The translations under genes and the position numbers were made by a program. 64,000 nucleotides of DNA from Bog-950 sp964620645 (GTDB lineage Bacteria > Bacteroidota > Bacteroidia > Chitinophagales > LD1), in contig CAZUHU010000001.1 of NCBI GenBank assembly GCA_964620645.1, positions 10,277 through 74,276 on the forward strand, given 5' to 3'. The notes under the pieces are model-generated. The model was not told the DNA's origin. It worked only from the letters and a program-made list of their open reading frames with translations, and made no database searches. Shown piece after piece: positions 16,130-23,238 of this stretch (its first letter is position 1; the number at the start of each line of letters is the position of its first letter).

Positions 16130-17323
16130 TTACTTTTTGCGGTTACCGCCCTGGCCTTTCGGCCCGCCACCACCTCCGCCGCCGCCACGGTGTTTGCCAC
16201 CACGGTTGCTTCTGCGTTTCTTGCGGTCTTTCTCTTCAAGCGTAGCAAGGCTAACCTGGCCAACCAGGTCCTCGTGTTTCGACTCGTCAATTGCCGCTTC
16301 TTCCATCACCGCAAAGTCAGTCAGGTTCTTTGGCTTTTTACCACTCTTGTTCATCCAAAGCACTTCCTTCACATCTTCAATCTCCAGCTTAATGAAGTTG
16401 CCACGGGCATGCTCATATTCATACACCATGAACTGCTTAAGAATCTCCGTCTTCTTCAGCCATGCAATACCTTCTTCTGTTTCCAGTTTATCTGCTTGTC
16501 TGGGGAAACTTCTAAGAGCATCGTTATACGTATCCAACTCATAGTTAAGGCAGCACTTTAACCTGCCGCACTGGCCGCTTAATTTTTCGGTATTAATGGC
16601 CAGGTTTTGGTAACGGACACTCTGCGTATTTACTGACTTAAACTCCGACAGCCAGGTTGAGCAACACAACTCTCTGCCGCAGCTTCCTATGCCGCCTATA
16701 CGGGCAGCTTCCTGTCTTGCACCAATCTGGCGCATCTCAATCTTCACTTTAAAATCGCGGGCATATACTTTAACCAACTCACGGAAATCAACGCGGTCGT
16801 CGGCGGTGTAATAAATGGTTACTTTTTTGCCGTCGCCCTGGTATTCAATATCGCCTATTTTCATCTCCAGCTTCATAGAGCGGGCTACTGCACGGGCGCG
16901 CACCATCGTTTCATTCTCTCGGGCGCGTATATCTTCCAGTATCTTTATATCCTGTTCATTCGCTATCCGCATTATATTGCGGATGGTATCATCTCTTTCT
17001 GAAATACGGCGCTTTTTCATCTGCGCTTTTACAAGTTCGCCCTGCAGGCTAACCTCGCCCACGTCATGGCCCTGCGCAGCTTCAACTACTACAACCTGGC
17101 CTTTAACCAGGCTTATGTTGCCCGTATTACGGTAAAAGCCTTTGCGCGCGCCTTTCTTAAAGCTTATCTCAACAATGTTAAAGTTCTCGTTGAACGAAAT
17201 AGGCATATCAGCAAACCAGTCGAACACATTCATTCTACTGCATCCGCCGCTGCTGCAACCACCTTTGGTTTGGCAGCCGGCAACTATCCCGTCTTTTGGT
17301 GTGGTGCAAACACTACATCCCAT
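16130..17323 (-). CDS. ricT: RicT/YaaT-family PSP1-domain protein
   Basis: The 397-residue protein has an N-terminal cysteine cluster (C3, C6, C17, C23, C28), a PSP1 domain (about 70-270) with YYTADDRVDFRELVK, RQIGARQEAARIGGIGSCG and LCCSTWL, plus SGQCGRLKCCLNYE, then a basic glycine-rich tail ending in a run of glycines. RicT (YaaT) in Bacillus forms an Fe-S-containing complex with RicA and RicF that assists RNA processing. No ricA or ricF is visible here. The glycine- and lysine-rich tail looks RNA-binding and is longer than in Bacillus. Confidence 0.9.
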   Translation of the reverse strand: MGCSVCTTPKDGIVAGCQTKGGCSSGGCSRMNVFDWFADMPISFNENFNIVEISFKKGARKGFYRNTGNISLVKGQVVVVEAAQGHDVGEVSLQGELVKAQMKKRRISERDDTIRNIMRIANEQDIKILEDIRARENETMVRARAVARSMKLEMKIGDIEYQGDGKKVTIYYTADDRVDFRELVKVYARDFKVKIEMRQIGARQEAARIGGIGSCGRELCCSTWLSEFKSVNTQSVRYQNLAINTEKLSGQCGRLKCCLNYELDTYNDALRSFPRQADKLETEEGIAWLKKTEILKQFMVYEYEHARGNFIKLEIEDVKEVLWMNKSGKKPKNLTDFAVMEEAAIDESKHEDLVGQVSLATLEEKDRKKRRSNRGGKHRGGGGGGGGPKGQGGNRKK

Positions 17324-17402
17324 TTCTAAATTATATTTTCAGCACGTTTGTTAATATCGTAACGAACGAAACTAAACGAATAGTGGAGGATTCCAAAACG
17401 GC

Positions 17403-18557
17403 TTAGCCGGCATTCACCTCTTCTCCCTTAAATACCGAGCCTATTTTAAAGGAATTACTAAGGAACAGAATCTTAGGGTTGCCGTTCCGCTCTATATGGT
17501 AATGCAGGTTGTTAATTATACGCGAAACTGATTCGTACTGCTCGGGGCCCAGTTTTGAGGCCAGGCCTGTGGCAAATTTCAACTCCTCCCCGTCCAGTTT
17601 CTGCGATTGGCCGGTAAGGCTTATCATGGCGCACTCCCTGAGAAAGAACAAGGCGTACTTCAAAAAGATTTTCTGGTTCTCGCGGCCAATTTTGGCCATC
17701 TCATCTACCCAGTCCAGCAGGTTAGCAGCATTTGCCCCTGTAGGTTTTAGCTTAAGGTTAAAACAGCAAACCAACCATTTGTGCAGTAGTCTGTCGTTGG
17801 CATTCTCATCGCCATCGGCAATCGTAAGCGCCGCATTAAAATTTCCGCCTGCTATACGCGCAATATTCTTGGCGCTGTTTTCATCAATCTCATAACGGCT
17901 CATTAAGGCATCTTTCACATCTTCATCATCAATCGCATTCATTTTGATGATTTGGGTGCGGGAGATAACCGTATTTAAAACCTGCTCAATATTTTCAACC
18001 ACCAAAATAAATATGGTGTTGGCAGGCGGCTCCTCAATTATTTTCAGCAGGGTGTTGCCTGCCTCGCGCAGGTATTCAGCCAACCATATAATCTGCACCT
18101 TATAGCCGGATTCGTAGGTTTTTAGATTAATGTGCCTGATAATTTCATGGCATTCTTCTACCGTAATGTTACCCTGCTTGTTTTCGGCTTCAATAGTTTG
18201 CAGCCAATCATTATAACTCATATAAGGTTGCTGCGCCAACGCTGCCCGCCATTCAGTAATATAATCAGCACTTACCGGTGGAGAGTTCTTCTTCTCGGGC
18301 CTTATTACAGGGTAGGTAAAGTGTAAATCAGGGTGAATAAACTTTTGGTTCTTAACACAACTGGGGCAGGTTCCGCACGAATCATCTTCGCCCCTGTTTT
18401 CGCATTGCAGGTATTGGGCCAGCGCCATAGCCATAGGCAGGTTACCGTTTCCTTCAGGGCCAAGCAACATCATGGCATGGGGTACCGTGCCTGAACTTAC
18501 CATTCCGGTTAATTTCCTTTTGGTTTCCTGCTGCCCTACAACATCTCTAAAAAACAT
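17403..18557 (-). CDS. holB: DNA polymerase III delta-prime subunit
   Basis: The 384-residue protein is an AAA+ clamp-loader subunit. The N-terminus has FFRDVVGQQETKRKL and a degenerate Walker A GPEGNGNLPMA lacking the Lys, as expected for the non-ATP-binding delta-prime. A zinc-type module follows (C-x7-C-x2-C-x2-C in CENRGEDDSCGTCPSC), then LLKIIEEPPANTIFILV and SRTQIIKM. It helps load the beta clamp. It begins the holB-ricT-gldH group and follows the peroxidase gene by 17 nt. Confidence 0.9.
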   Translation of the reverse strand: MFFRDVVGQQETKRKLTGMVSSGTVPHAMMLLGPEGNGNLPMAMALAQYLQCENRGEDDSCGTCPSCVKNQKFIHPDLHFTYPVIRPEKKNSPPVSADYITEWRAALAQQPYMSYNDWLQTIEAENKQGNITVEECHEIIRHINLKTYESGYKVQIIWLAEYLREAGNTLLKIIEEPPANTIFILVVENIEQVLNTVISRTQIIKMNAIDDEDVKDALMSRYEIDENSAKNIARIAGGNFNAALTIADGDENANDRLLHKWLVCCFNLKLKPTGANAANLLDWVDEMAKIGRENQKIFLKYALFFLRECAMISLTGQSQKLDGEELKFATGLASKLGPEQYESVSRIINNLHYHIERNGNPKILFLSNSFKIGSVFKGEEVNAG

Positions 18558-18574
18558 ACTTCGTCAATTATGGC

Positions 18575-19078
18575 TTAAGCCTGAGAAAATAAATCAGGTT
18601 TAGTATCAATCAGCTTTAAAACATCTTCGCTCAACGGATCGGTTGGTGCTGAAAAAATTTTGATCAGCTTACCATTTTCGTCAATCAGGTACTTTTGAAA
18701 ATTCCATTTCACCTCGCTATCCCTATAGCCATTAAGTTTTTGTTCTGTAAGAAACTGATACAGTGGATGAATTTCTGGGCCTAATATTTTAACCTTTTGA
18801 GTTAAAGGGAATGTTACACCAAAATTAACTTCACAGAATTGCTCAATCTGGCTTTCAGAGCCGGGCTCCTGCCCTCCGAAATCATCGCAGGGCAAACCTA
18901 TTACAGCCACTTTATCGGCAAAGTTCTCGTGCAATTCCTGTAACTGCTTGTACTGAGGGGTAAACCCACACTCAGATGCGGTGTTTACCAATAGAATCTT
19001 CTTGCCTTTAAACTTAGAAAGGTCCAACTCCTCACCTTTAATTGTGCGCAGTTTATAATCGTAAACTGAATGTTCCAT
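18575..19078 (-). CDS. Glutathione/thioredoxin peroxidase (GPx family)
   Basis: The 167-residue enzyme has the peroxidatic Cys in NTASECGFTPQY, the second Cys in GLPCDDFGGQEP, whose Gln is the catalytic Gln, and VKWNFQKYL with the Trp and Asn of the catalytic tetrad. Bacterial members with this Cys pair usually draw electrons from thioredoxin. It reduces peroxides in the cytoplasm; there is no signal peptide. It sits between an SRPBCC gene (21 nt upstream) and holB (17 nt downstream) on the same strand. Confidence 0.92.
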   Translation of the reverse strand: MEHSVYDYKLRTIKGEELDLSKFKGKKILLVNTASECGFTPQYKQLQELHENFADKVAVIGLPCDDFGGQEPGSESQIEQFCEVNFGVTFPLTQKVKILGPEIHPLYQFLTEQKLNGYRDSEVKWNFQKYLIDENGKLIKIFSAPTDPLSEDVLKLIDTKPDLFSQA

Positions 19079-19099
19079 GCCGTAAAAATAGAAAAACGC

Positions 19100-19591
19100 T
19101 TATGCTCCGGCTCTTTCAGTTTCAACAAGCAATAAACGGCAGCCCAGGTACTGGGCAAGGCCCTCACCACCCCATTTCATTACCACGTCATGATTCCAGG
19201 CAAAAACAGGTTTTAAGATCGGGGCCAAAAGGTTCATCCAAAAGCCTGTAGTTTTTACATTCCAATAATATTTCACCGCGCTTGCACCGTTTACCTGCTC
19301 AAAGGTCCATACCCCGTGGCCCTGCAAATCGCCTGTTGTTGTTCCTTCTATTTTTTTAAAGGGCACTACGTCCAGCACCAAACCATCATAAACAAGAGAA
19401 TAGGGCAGTACGCTCCGTGTGGTAAAGCGCTTTATGGCGCCTTTCCCAAAGTTATCTCCACGCGCTATGCTTTGTACAGGGCCCTGGCCTTTCCACCACA
19501 GGTGGTAATTATCGGCATTATGCACTACCTCATACACCTTTTCAAGGGGTGCGTCAAATTTCCAAAGTGTAATAAAGCTGTAGTCCGCCAT
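19100..19591 (-). CDS. SRPBCC-superfamily protein (polyketide cyclase/dehydrase-like)
   Basis: The 163-residue protein has the START-like pattern: FDAPLEKVYEVVHNADNYHLWWKG, then GKGAIKRFTTRSVLPYSL, WTFEQVNGASAVKYYWNVKT and WNHDVVMKWGGEGLAQYLG. The WNHD-x3-K-GGEGL ending is found in a large Bacteroidota/Proteobacteria subfamily with no known ligand. The fold binds hydrophobic small molecules. It is first in a minus-strand run (SRPBCC, peroxidase, holB) and divergent from the SDR gene. Confidence 0.8.
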   Translation of the reverse strand: MADYSFITLWKFDAPLEKVYEVVHNADNYHLWWKGQGPVQSIARGDNFGKGAIKRFTTRSVLPYSLVYDGLVLDVVPFKKIEGTTTGDLQGHGVWTFEQVNGASAVKYYWNVKTTGFWMNLLAPILKPVFAWNHDVVMKWGGEGLAQYLGCRLLLVETERAGA

Positions 19592-19698
19592 CGGGGTATT
19601 TGTGATTTTAAATTTAGGAGTTTAGATTGTCCTTCAATTTAACGCCATGAGCAAAAAAACAATATGTAAAAAAGCTATGGTATTTTAACAACAAACAA

Positions 19699-20442
19699 AT
19701 GAGTAGGTTAACAAATAGAGTTGCAGTTATTACAGGGGGCGCATCAGGCATTGGTGCAGCGGCCTGCAAAAAATTTGTACGTGAAGGTGCAGCAGTTGGC
19801 ATTTGGGATGTAAACGAAACCGCAGGAAAAGAACTGGAGTTGCTATTACTGAACGAAGGTTGCGCAGCACGGTTTATTAAAGTAAACACCGCAAAATTCA
19901 ACGAAGTAGAAGCGGCCACCGCAGAAGTGGTTAAGCAGTTCGGGAAAATTGATATACTGATAAACAATGCAGGCATTACCCGCGATGCCAGTTTACAGAA
20001 AATGACTGCCGAAGAATGGCAGCAGGTAATGGACGTAAACCTTACCGGTGTATTTAACTGCACCAAAGCAATTTCATCAATCATGATTGCGAATAAGTAC
20101 GGCCGCATCATCAACACTTCTTCTATAGTTGGTTTGTACGGCAACTATGGGCAAACTAATTATGCCGCTACAAAGGCGGGTGTAATTGGCATGACCAAAA
20201 CCTGGGCAAGAGAATTAGGCAAATACAACATAACCGTAAATGCGGTGGCACCAGGCTTTATTGCTACGGATATGATTAAAACCATACCCGATAAAGTAAT
20301 TGAGATGATGAAGGAAAAAGTGCCTTTGAAAAAATTAGGAGAGCCGGAAGATGTAGCCAACACTTACGCATTTTTAGCAAGCGATGAAGGACAGTTTATT
20401 TCAGGAACAGTGATTAGCGTAGATGGAGGATTGACGATATGA
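19699..20442 (+). CDS. Short-chain dehydrogenase/reductase (FabG-like)
   Basis: The 247-residue enzyme has the cofactor motif TGGASGIG (12-19), NNAGIT, and the catalytic Ser and Tyr-x3-Lys in NTSSIVGLYGNYGQTNYAATKAG. FVREGAAVGIWDVNE suggests NAD preference at the end of beta-2 (acidic Asp). It resembles 3-oxoacyl-ACP or acetoacetyl-CoA reductases, but the family includes hydroxysteroid dehydrogenases. Its TGA overlaps the next gene's ATG by 4 nt (ATGA), so it is translationally coupled to the 5-alpha-reductase-like enzyme, which hints that they work on one substrate. Confidence 0.9.
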   Translation: MSRLTNRVAVITGGASGIGAAACKKFVREGAAVGIWDVNETAGKELELLLLNEGCAARFIKVNTAKFNEVEAATAEVVKQFGKIDILINNAGITRDASLQKMTAEEWQQVMDVNLTGVFNCTKAISSIMIANKYGRIINTSSIVGLYGNYGQTNYAATKAGVIGMTKTWARELGKYNITVNAVAPGFIATDMIKTIPDKVIEMMKEKVPLKKLGEPEDVANTYAFLASDEGQFISGTVISVDGGLTI

Positions 20443-21197
20443 CAGCGGAACTTTACTACTACATACTTTACGGCTGGATTGTAATGGGCTTAGTAGCCTT
20501 TCCTTTTTTATTGAAGCAAACTGCACCTTATGGCAGGCACAGCACTACCGGGTGGGGGCCTATGATAAGCAACCAGCTTGGCTGGGTTATACAGGAAGGT
20601 GTTGCACCCATATTTATAAGCACTTGGTTTTGGCTTGGCGATTTACCTAAAACCAATACCAGCTATTTTTTCTATGGCCTCTACATGGCCCACTACATTT
20701 ATCGCTCTTATATCTTTCCCTTCCGCACGCGTACTAAGGGCAAACAGATGCCTTTAATTATCTGCTCCTCTGCTGTGTTCTTTAATTTCTGCAACACGTT
20801 TATGCTTGGTTACTATCTGGGCAATGTGGGTGGCAATCATGGCAACGAATATTTCTATTCGCCCCAGTTTATCATCGGCCTGGTGGTATTTCTAACAGGT
20901 GTTTTCATCAACGTTAAAAGCGATAACTTGCTTATTGCCTTGCGCAAACCCGGTGAAAAAGGCTATAAAATACCTACCGGCTTTTTATTCAAATACATAA
21001 GCTGCCCCAACTTGTTTGGTGAGATAGTAGAGTGGATTGGATTTGCCATTTTAATGTGGGCAATGCCCGGTGTAAGCTTCGCAGTGTGGACATTCGTAAA
21101 TCTTGTTCCCCGCGCTTTAGACCATCATAAATGGTATCATCAAAAATTTGCTGACTACCCTAAAGAAAGAAGGGCCGTATTTCCGTATGTGCTATAA
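20439..21197 (+). CDS. Steroid 5-alpha-reductase family enzyme (SRD5A-like)
   Basis: The 252-residue membrane protein has the length of human SRD5A1 and aligns by eye over its full C-terminal half: LRKPGEKGYKIPTGFLFKY, ISCPNLFGEIVEWIGFAI, FVNLVPRALDHHKWYHQKF, DYPKERRAVFPYVL. These are the NADPH-binding signatures of the 3-oxo-5-alpha-steroid 4-dehydrogenase family. The family reduces the double bond of enones in steroids or of enoyl lipids. It is coupled to the upstream SDR by a 4-nt overlap. A steroid or steroid-like substrate is inference; a lipid enone is possible. Confidence 0.85.
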   Translation: MTAELYYYILYGWIVMGLVAFPFLLKQTAPYGRHSTTGWGPMISNQLGWVIQEGVAPIFISTWFWLGDLPKTNTSYFFYGLYMAHYIYRSYIFPFRTRTKGKQMPLIICSSAVFFNFCNTFMLGYYLGNVGGNHGNEYFYSPQFIIGLVVFLTGVFINVKSDNLLIALRKPGEKGYKIPTGFLFKYISCPNLFGEIVEWIGFAILMWAMPGVSFAVWTFVNLVPRALDHHKWYHQKFADYPKERRAVFPYVL

Positions 21198-21213
21198 AGG
21201 GGAACTACCCTTT
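21196..21213. terminator. Possible convergent terminator hairpin
   Basis: AAAGGG (21196-21201) pairs with CCCTTT (21208-21213) around a 6-nt loop, lying over the stop codons of the two convergent genes. Short stem, so tentative. Confidence 0.3.
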
Positions 21214-21786
21214 TCGCAAGTATTTTGTCAGTATAACAATAGTTTGGCCATCTATCTTTCCTTCAATTTGCTCAACGTTATCGGGCACCAGTCTTATATT
21301 TTTTACAACTGTACCTAACGCGGCTTTCAATGTGCTCCCCTTTACGTCAAGCGTTTTTATAAGTACTACTGAATCGCCATCCTGCAAAAGATTACCATTG
21401 CTATCGCGATGCAATTCAACATCGCCGCTGTTTTCATGGTCGCCGGTGGCCTTTGCCCAAGCCATGGTTTCTTCATCAAAAAACATTTGGTCTATGGCTT
21501 CAGCTGCCCAGCTTTCATTGCGCAGGCGGTTTAGCATGCGCCAAGTTACTACTTGCACGGCAGGCACCTCGCTCCACATACTCTCATTCAAACAATTCCA
21601 ATGCGCAGGGTCCAACTCCTCTTTCTTATTTAACTGCCTGCTGCATTTGTCGCAAAGCAATAGGGTGTCCTCCGGTCTTTGGTCTGAATGTGGGGGCACT
21701 TCATAAACACTAAGATTACTTTCTGATTTACACAGTTCGCATTGATTGTTCGCGCGTGCCTTTAGGGTGGCTTCTAAACTCATCAT
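21205..21786 (-). CDS. phnA: PhnA-family zinc-ribbon protein
   Basis: The 193-residue protein has an N-terminal zinc ribbon (CELC about 16-19 and CDKC about 45-48), a middle helical part (MWSEVPAVQVVTWRMLNRL), and a C-terminal SH3-like PhnA domain (LQDGDSVVLIKTLDVKGST, GTVVKNIRLV, DGQTIVILTKYLRK). PhnA is named for phosphonate genes but has no proven role in phosphonate breakdown. No phn genes are near. A -7-like TAAATTTG (21796-21789) ends 2 nt before the first ATG; the second ATG (21783) may be the real, leaderless start. Confidence 0.88.
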   Translation of the reverse strand: MMSLEATLKARANNQCELCKSESNLSVYEVPPHSDQRPEDTLLLCDKCSRQLNKKEELDPAHWNCLNESMWSEVPAVQVVTWRMLNRLRNESWAAEAIDQMFFDEETMAWAKATGDHENSGDVELHRDSNGNLLQDGDSVVLIKTLDVKGSTLKAALGTVVKNIRLVPDNVEQIEGKIDGQTIVILTKYLRKG

Positions 21787-21947
21787 TTCAAATTTACGGC
21801 GGCGAAGGTAATTTTATTTGCAGCCTTAAAAAGGTTATCAAAATATGATGTTCCTCACCGCGGGGATAAACTCCTTATGCCTTTAAGTAAGAGGTGGTAG
21901 GCTCATGTTCACTGCACCAGGAAAGCAGCAGCTTTTGTTCAGCCATG

Positions 21948-22301
21948 CTAAGCCACTGGGGGAGGAATAAATCCGAATTTCCAGATAAGGATAGCAGTAA
22001 TTATGCCGCTGATAAGTGCCCCTATTATAATGGGATAATGTTCACTTTTCCGAAAGCCGCCTTGCGCCAGAAAAACAGTTAAGCCCGTCATTAGGCCGTA
22101 TAGCAGGCCAAAAAATAAGGCCCGCAGTAAAGTAACATCGTTTTGTATGGAAAAGGCCAGCGCAAGGCCAACCGTAGTATTGCGTAAAACCGCCGCTATA
22201 AAAGTTGCCAGTTTATCAATCTCTTCTTTTATAAAAAAAACAAAGGAGCCCGAAGCGGCACCCAACAAACTGCTGATAAGAAGTACTGCAACTAAATTCA
22301 T
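21948..22301 (-). CDS. Small integral membrane protein, unknown function
   Basis: The 117-residue protein has four hydrophobic segments: LVAVLLISSLLGAASGSFVFF, read with a charged loop KEEIDKLATF after it, then TTVGLALAFSI, ALFFGLLYGLMTGLTVFL and PIIIGALISGIITAILIW. I do not recognise a family. Glycine-rich helices suggest tight packing. It is followed by a 160-nt non-coding stretch and lies 43 nt downstream of the cupin gene, on the same strand, so the two may be cotranscribed. Confidence 0.6.
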   Translation of the reverse strand: MNLVAVLLISSLLGAASGSFVFFIKEEIDKLATFIAAVLRNTTVGLALAFSIQNDVTLLRALFFGLLYGLMTGLTVFLAQGGFRKSEHYPIIIGALISGIITAILIWKFGFIPPPVA

Positions 22302-22344
22302 ATCCGGATGTTTACCGAATATACATATTGTAAATATTCTGCGC

Positions 22345-22902
22345 TCAAATATCTATACCGCAGTATTTTTTGTAAACGGCCCGGTAACCAAACAATCTAC
22401 CGATAGGCGCCAGGGTAGCCGCTAAAATTTTTTGAACAGGAATAGGTATTTCTGACAAAAAGGTTTTTCCTTTCAGATAATTCACCCACATCATTGCCTG
22501 TATAAAAGATGGTTGGCCATTATTTAGCTTTCCATCGTTGGATAGCCCTACCAGGTTTTCGAAAAAATACTCCAGATCATGTGCAGGGCTAACTTTTTGA
22601 ATGAACACCACCGGTTCCTCATCATCATTGTAATGATTATGATGTTCTCCTCTTTTCATTACAACAGTTTCGCCGGCTTTGGCTTTGTAAACATCCTTAC
22701 CGCGCTTATAAGTCAGCGTTCCCTTTAAAACCTCAAACTCTTCATCCTGCAATACGTGGAAATGGTCAGGTGCCAGTATGCCACGCTTACTTACCGTTAG
22801 CTTTACCTTAAAATGTTCGCCATTGGTGTCTACTGAAGTTTCCAGAAATTCTACGATTGTTCCATCAACCTTATCGGTTAAAACCTGTCCTTTTTGCGCC
22901 AT
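22345..22902 (-). CDS. Cupin-domain protein
   Basis: The 185-residue protein has a single cupin barrel: PDHFHVLQDEEFEVLKGTL (metal-binding His and Glu) and GETVVMKRGEHHNHYND (second motif). The C-terminal about 70 residues (FIQAMMWVNYLKGKTFLSEIP, then VQKILAATLAPIGRLFGYR) are helical and partly hydrophobic, as in a group of cupins of unknown role. It has a well-formed promoter (22927-22957) and an AAGGA-like site before the ATG. It is divergent from rpoC. Confidence 0.82.
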   Translation of the reverse strand: MAQKGQVLTDKVDGTIVEFLETSVDTNGEHFKVKLTVSKRGILAPDHFHVLQDEEFEVLKGTLTYKRGKDVYKAKAGETVVMKRGEHHNHYNDDEEPVVFIQKVSPAHDLEYFFENLVGLSNDGKLNNGQPSFIQAMMWVNYLKGKTFLSEIPIPVQKILAATLAPIGRLFGYRAVYKKYCGIDI

Positions 22903-22926
22903 AAATCCTTTTTATGCTGAGTTAGC

Positions 22927-22957
22927 CAAATCTATGAAATAGAATAGCACACATCAA
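22927..22957 (-). promoter_or_regulatory. Predicted promoter of the cupin gene
   Basis: On the minus strand TTG (22957-22955), 20 nt, TAGATTTG (22934-22927): an exact consensus -33/-7 pair 24 nt before the ATG. Confidence 0.7.
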
Positions 22958-23075
22958 TTCATGTTCATTATATTTTTATACGTTGAAAATCAATCGTTTA
23001 CTTTCTATAAACAGGATAATATCAAGCTCCTGGCCTCATTTTAACAATTTCAAGGATCTTTAGCTCTTCGGTACC

Positions 23076-23105
23076 TTGATTTTACCCTTCTATATTATAT
23101 CTTTG
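23076..23105 (+). promoter_or_regulatory. Predicted rpoC promoter
   Basis: TTG at 23076-23078 and TATCTTTG at 23098-23105 are 19 nt apart. Transcription should start near 23111, leaving a leader of about 128 nt. It supports independent expression of rpoC, which is not preceded by rpoB. Confidence 0.65.
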
Positions 23106-23238
23106 CGCCTCATTTTTTAAGCGTAGGGACCAATCCACCGCATGGGAGTATGCAAGCCGGCAGGCGCGAAACCAGGCAAATCAAAGTCCTTCTGCGCAGG
23201 GCTTTATTTATTGTTTGATACTTTAATCCAAATTACAA
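23106..23238 (+). promoter_or_regulatory. Structured rpoC leader with attenuator-like hairpin
   Basis: This 133-nt stretch is unusually GC-rich for a non-coding region here and contains several pairings. GCAT (23141-23144) can pair with ATGC (23151-23154). Further on, AAAGTCCT (23183-23190) pairs over 8 bp (one G-U) with AGGGCTTT (23198-23205) around a 7-nt loop and is followed by ATTTATTGTTT. The latter resembles a weak terminator and could attenuate transcription into rpoC. It matches no riboswitch class I know. The rest of the 22903-23238 interval holds the two divergent promoters and nothing else I can recognise. Confidence 0.45.

Noticed and set aside
21894..22082. 62-codon plus-strand frame before the small membrane protein
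   Set aside because: Overlaps the antisense of a better-supported membrane protein and has no features of its own.
23106..23238. Possible tRNA or known riboswitch in the rpoC leader
   Set aside because: No cloverleaf or known aptamer core could be recognised; kept only as a structured leader of unknown class.
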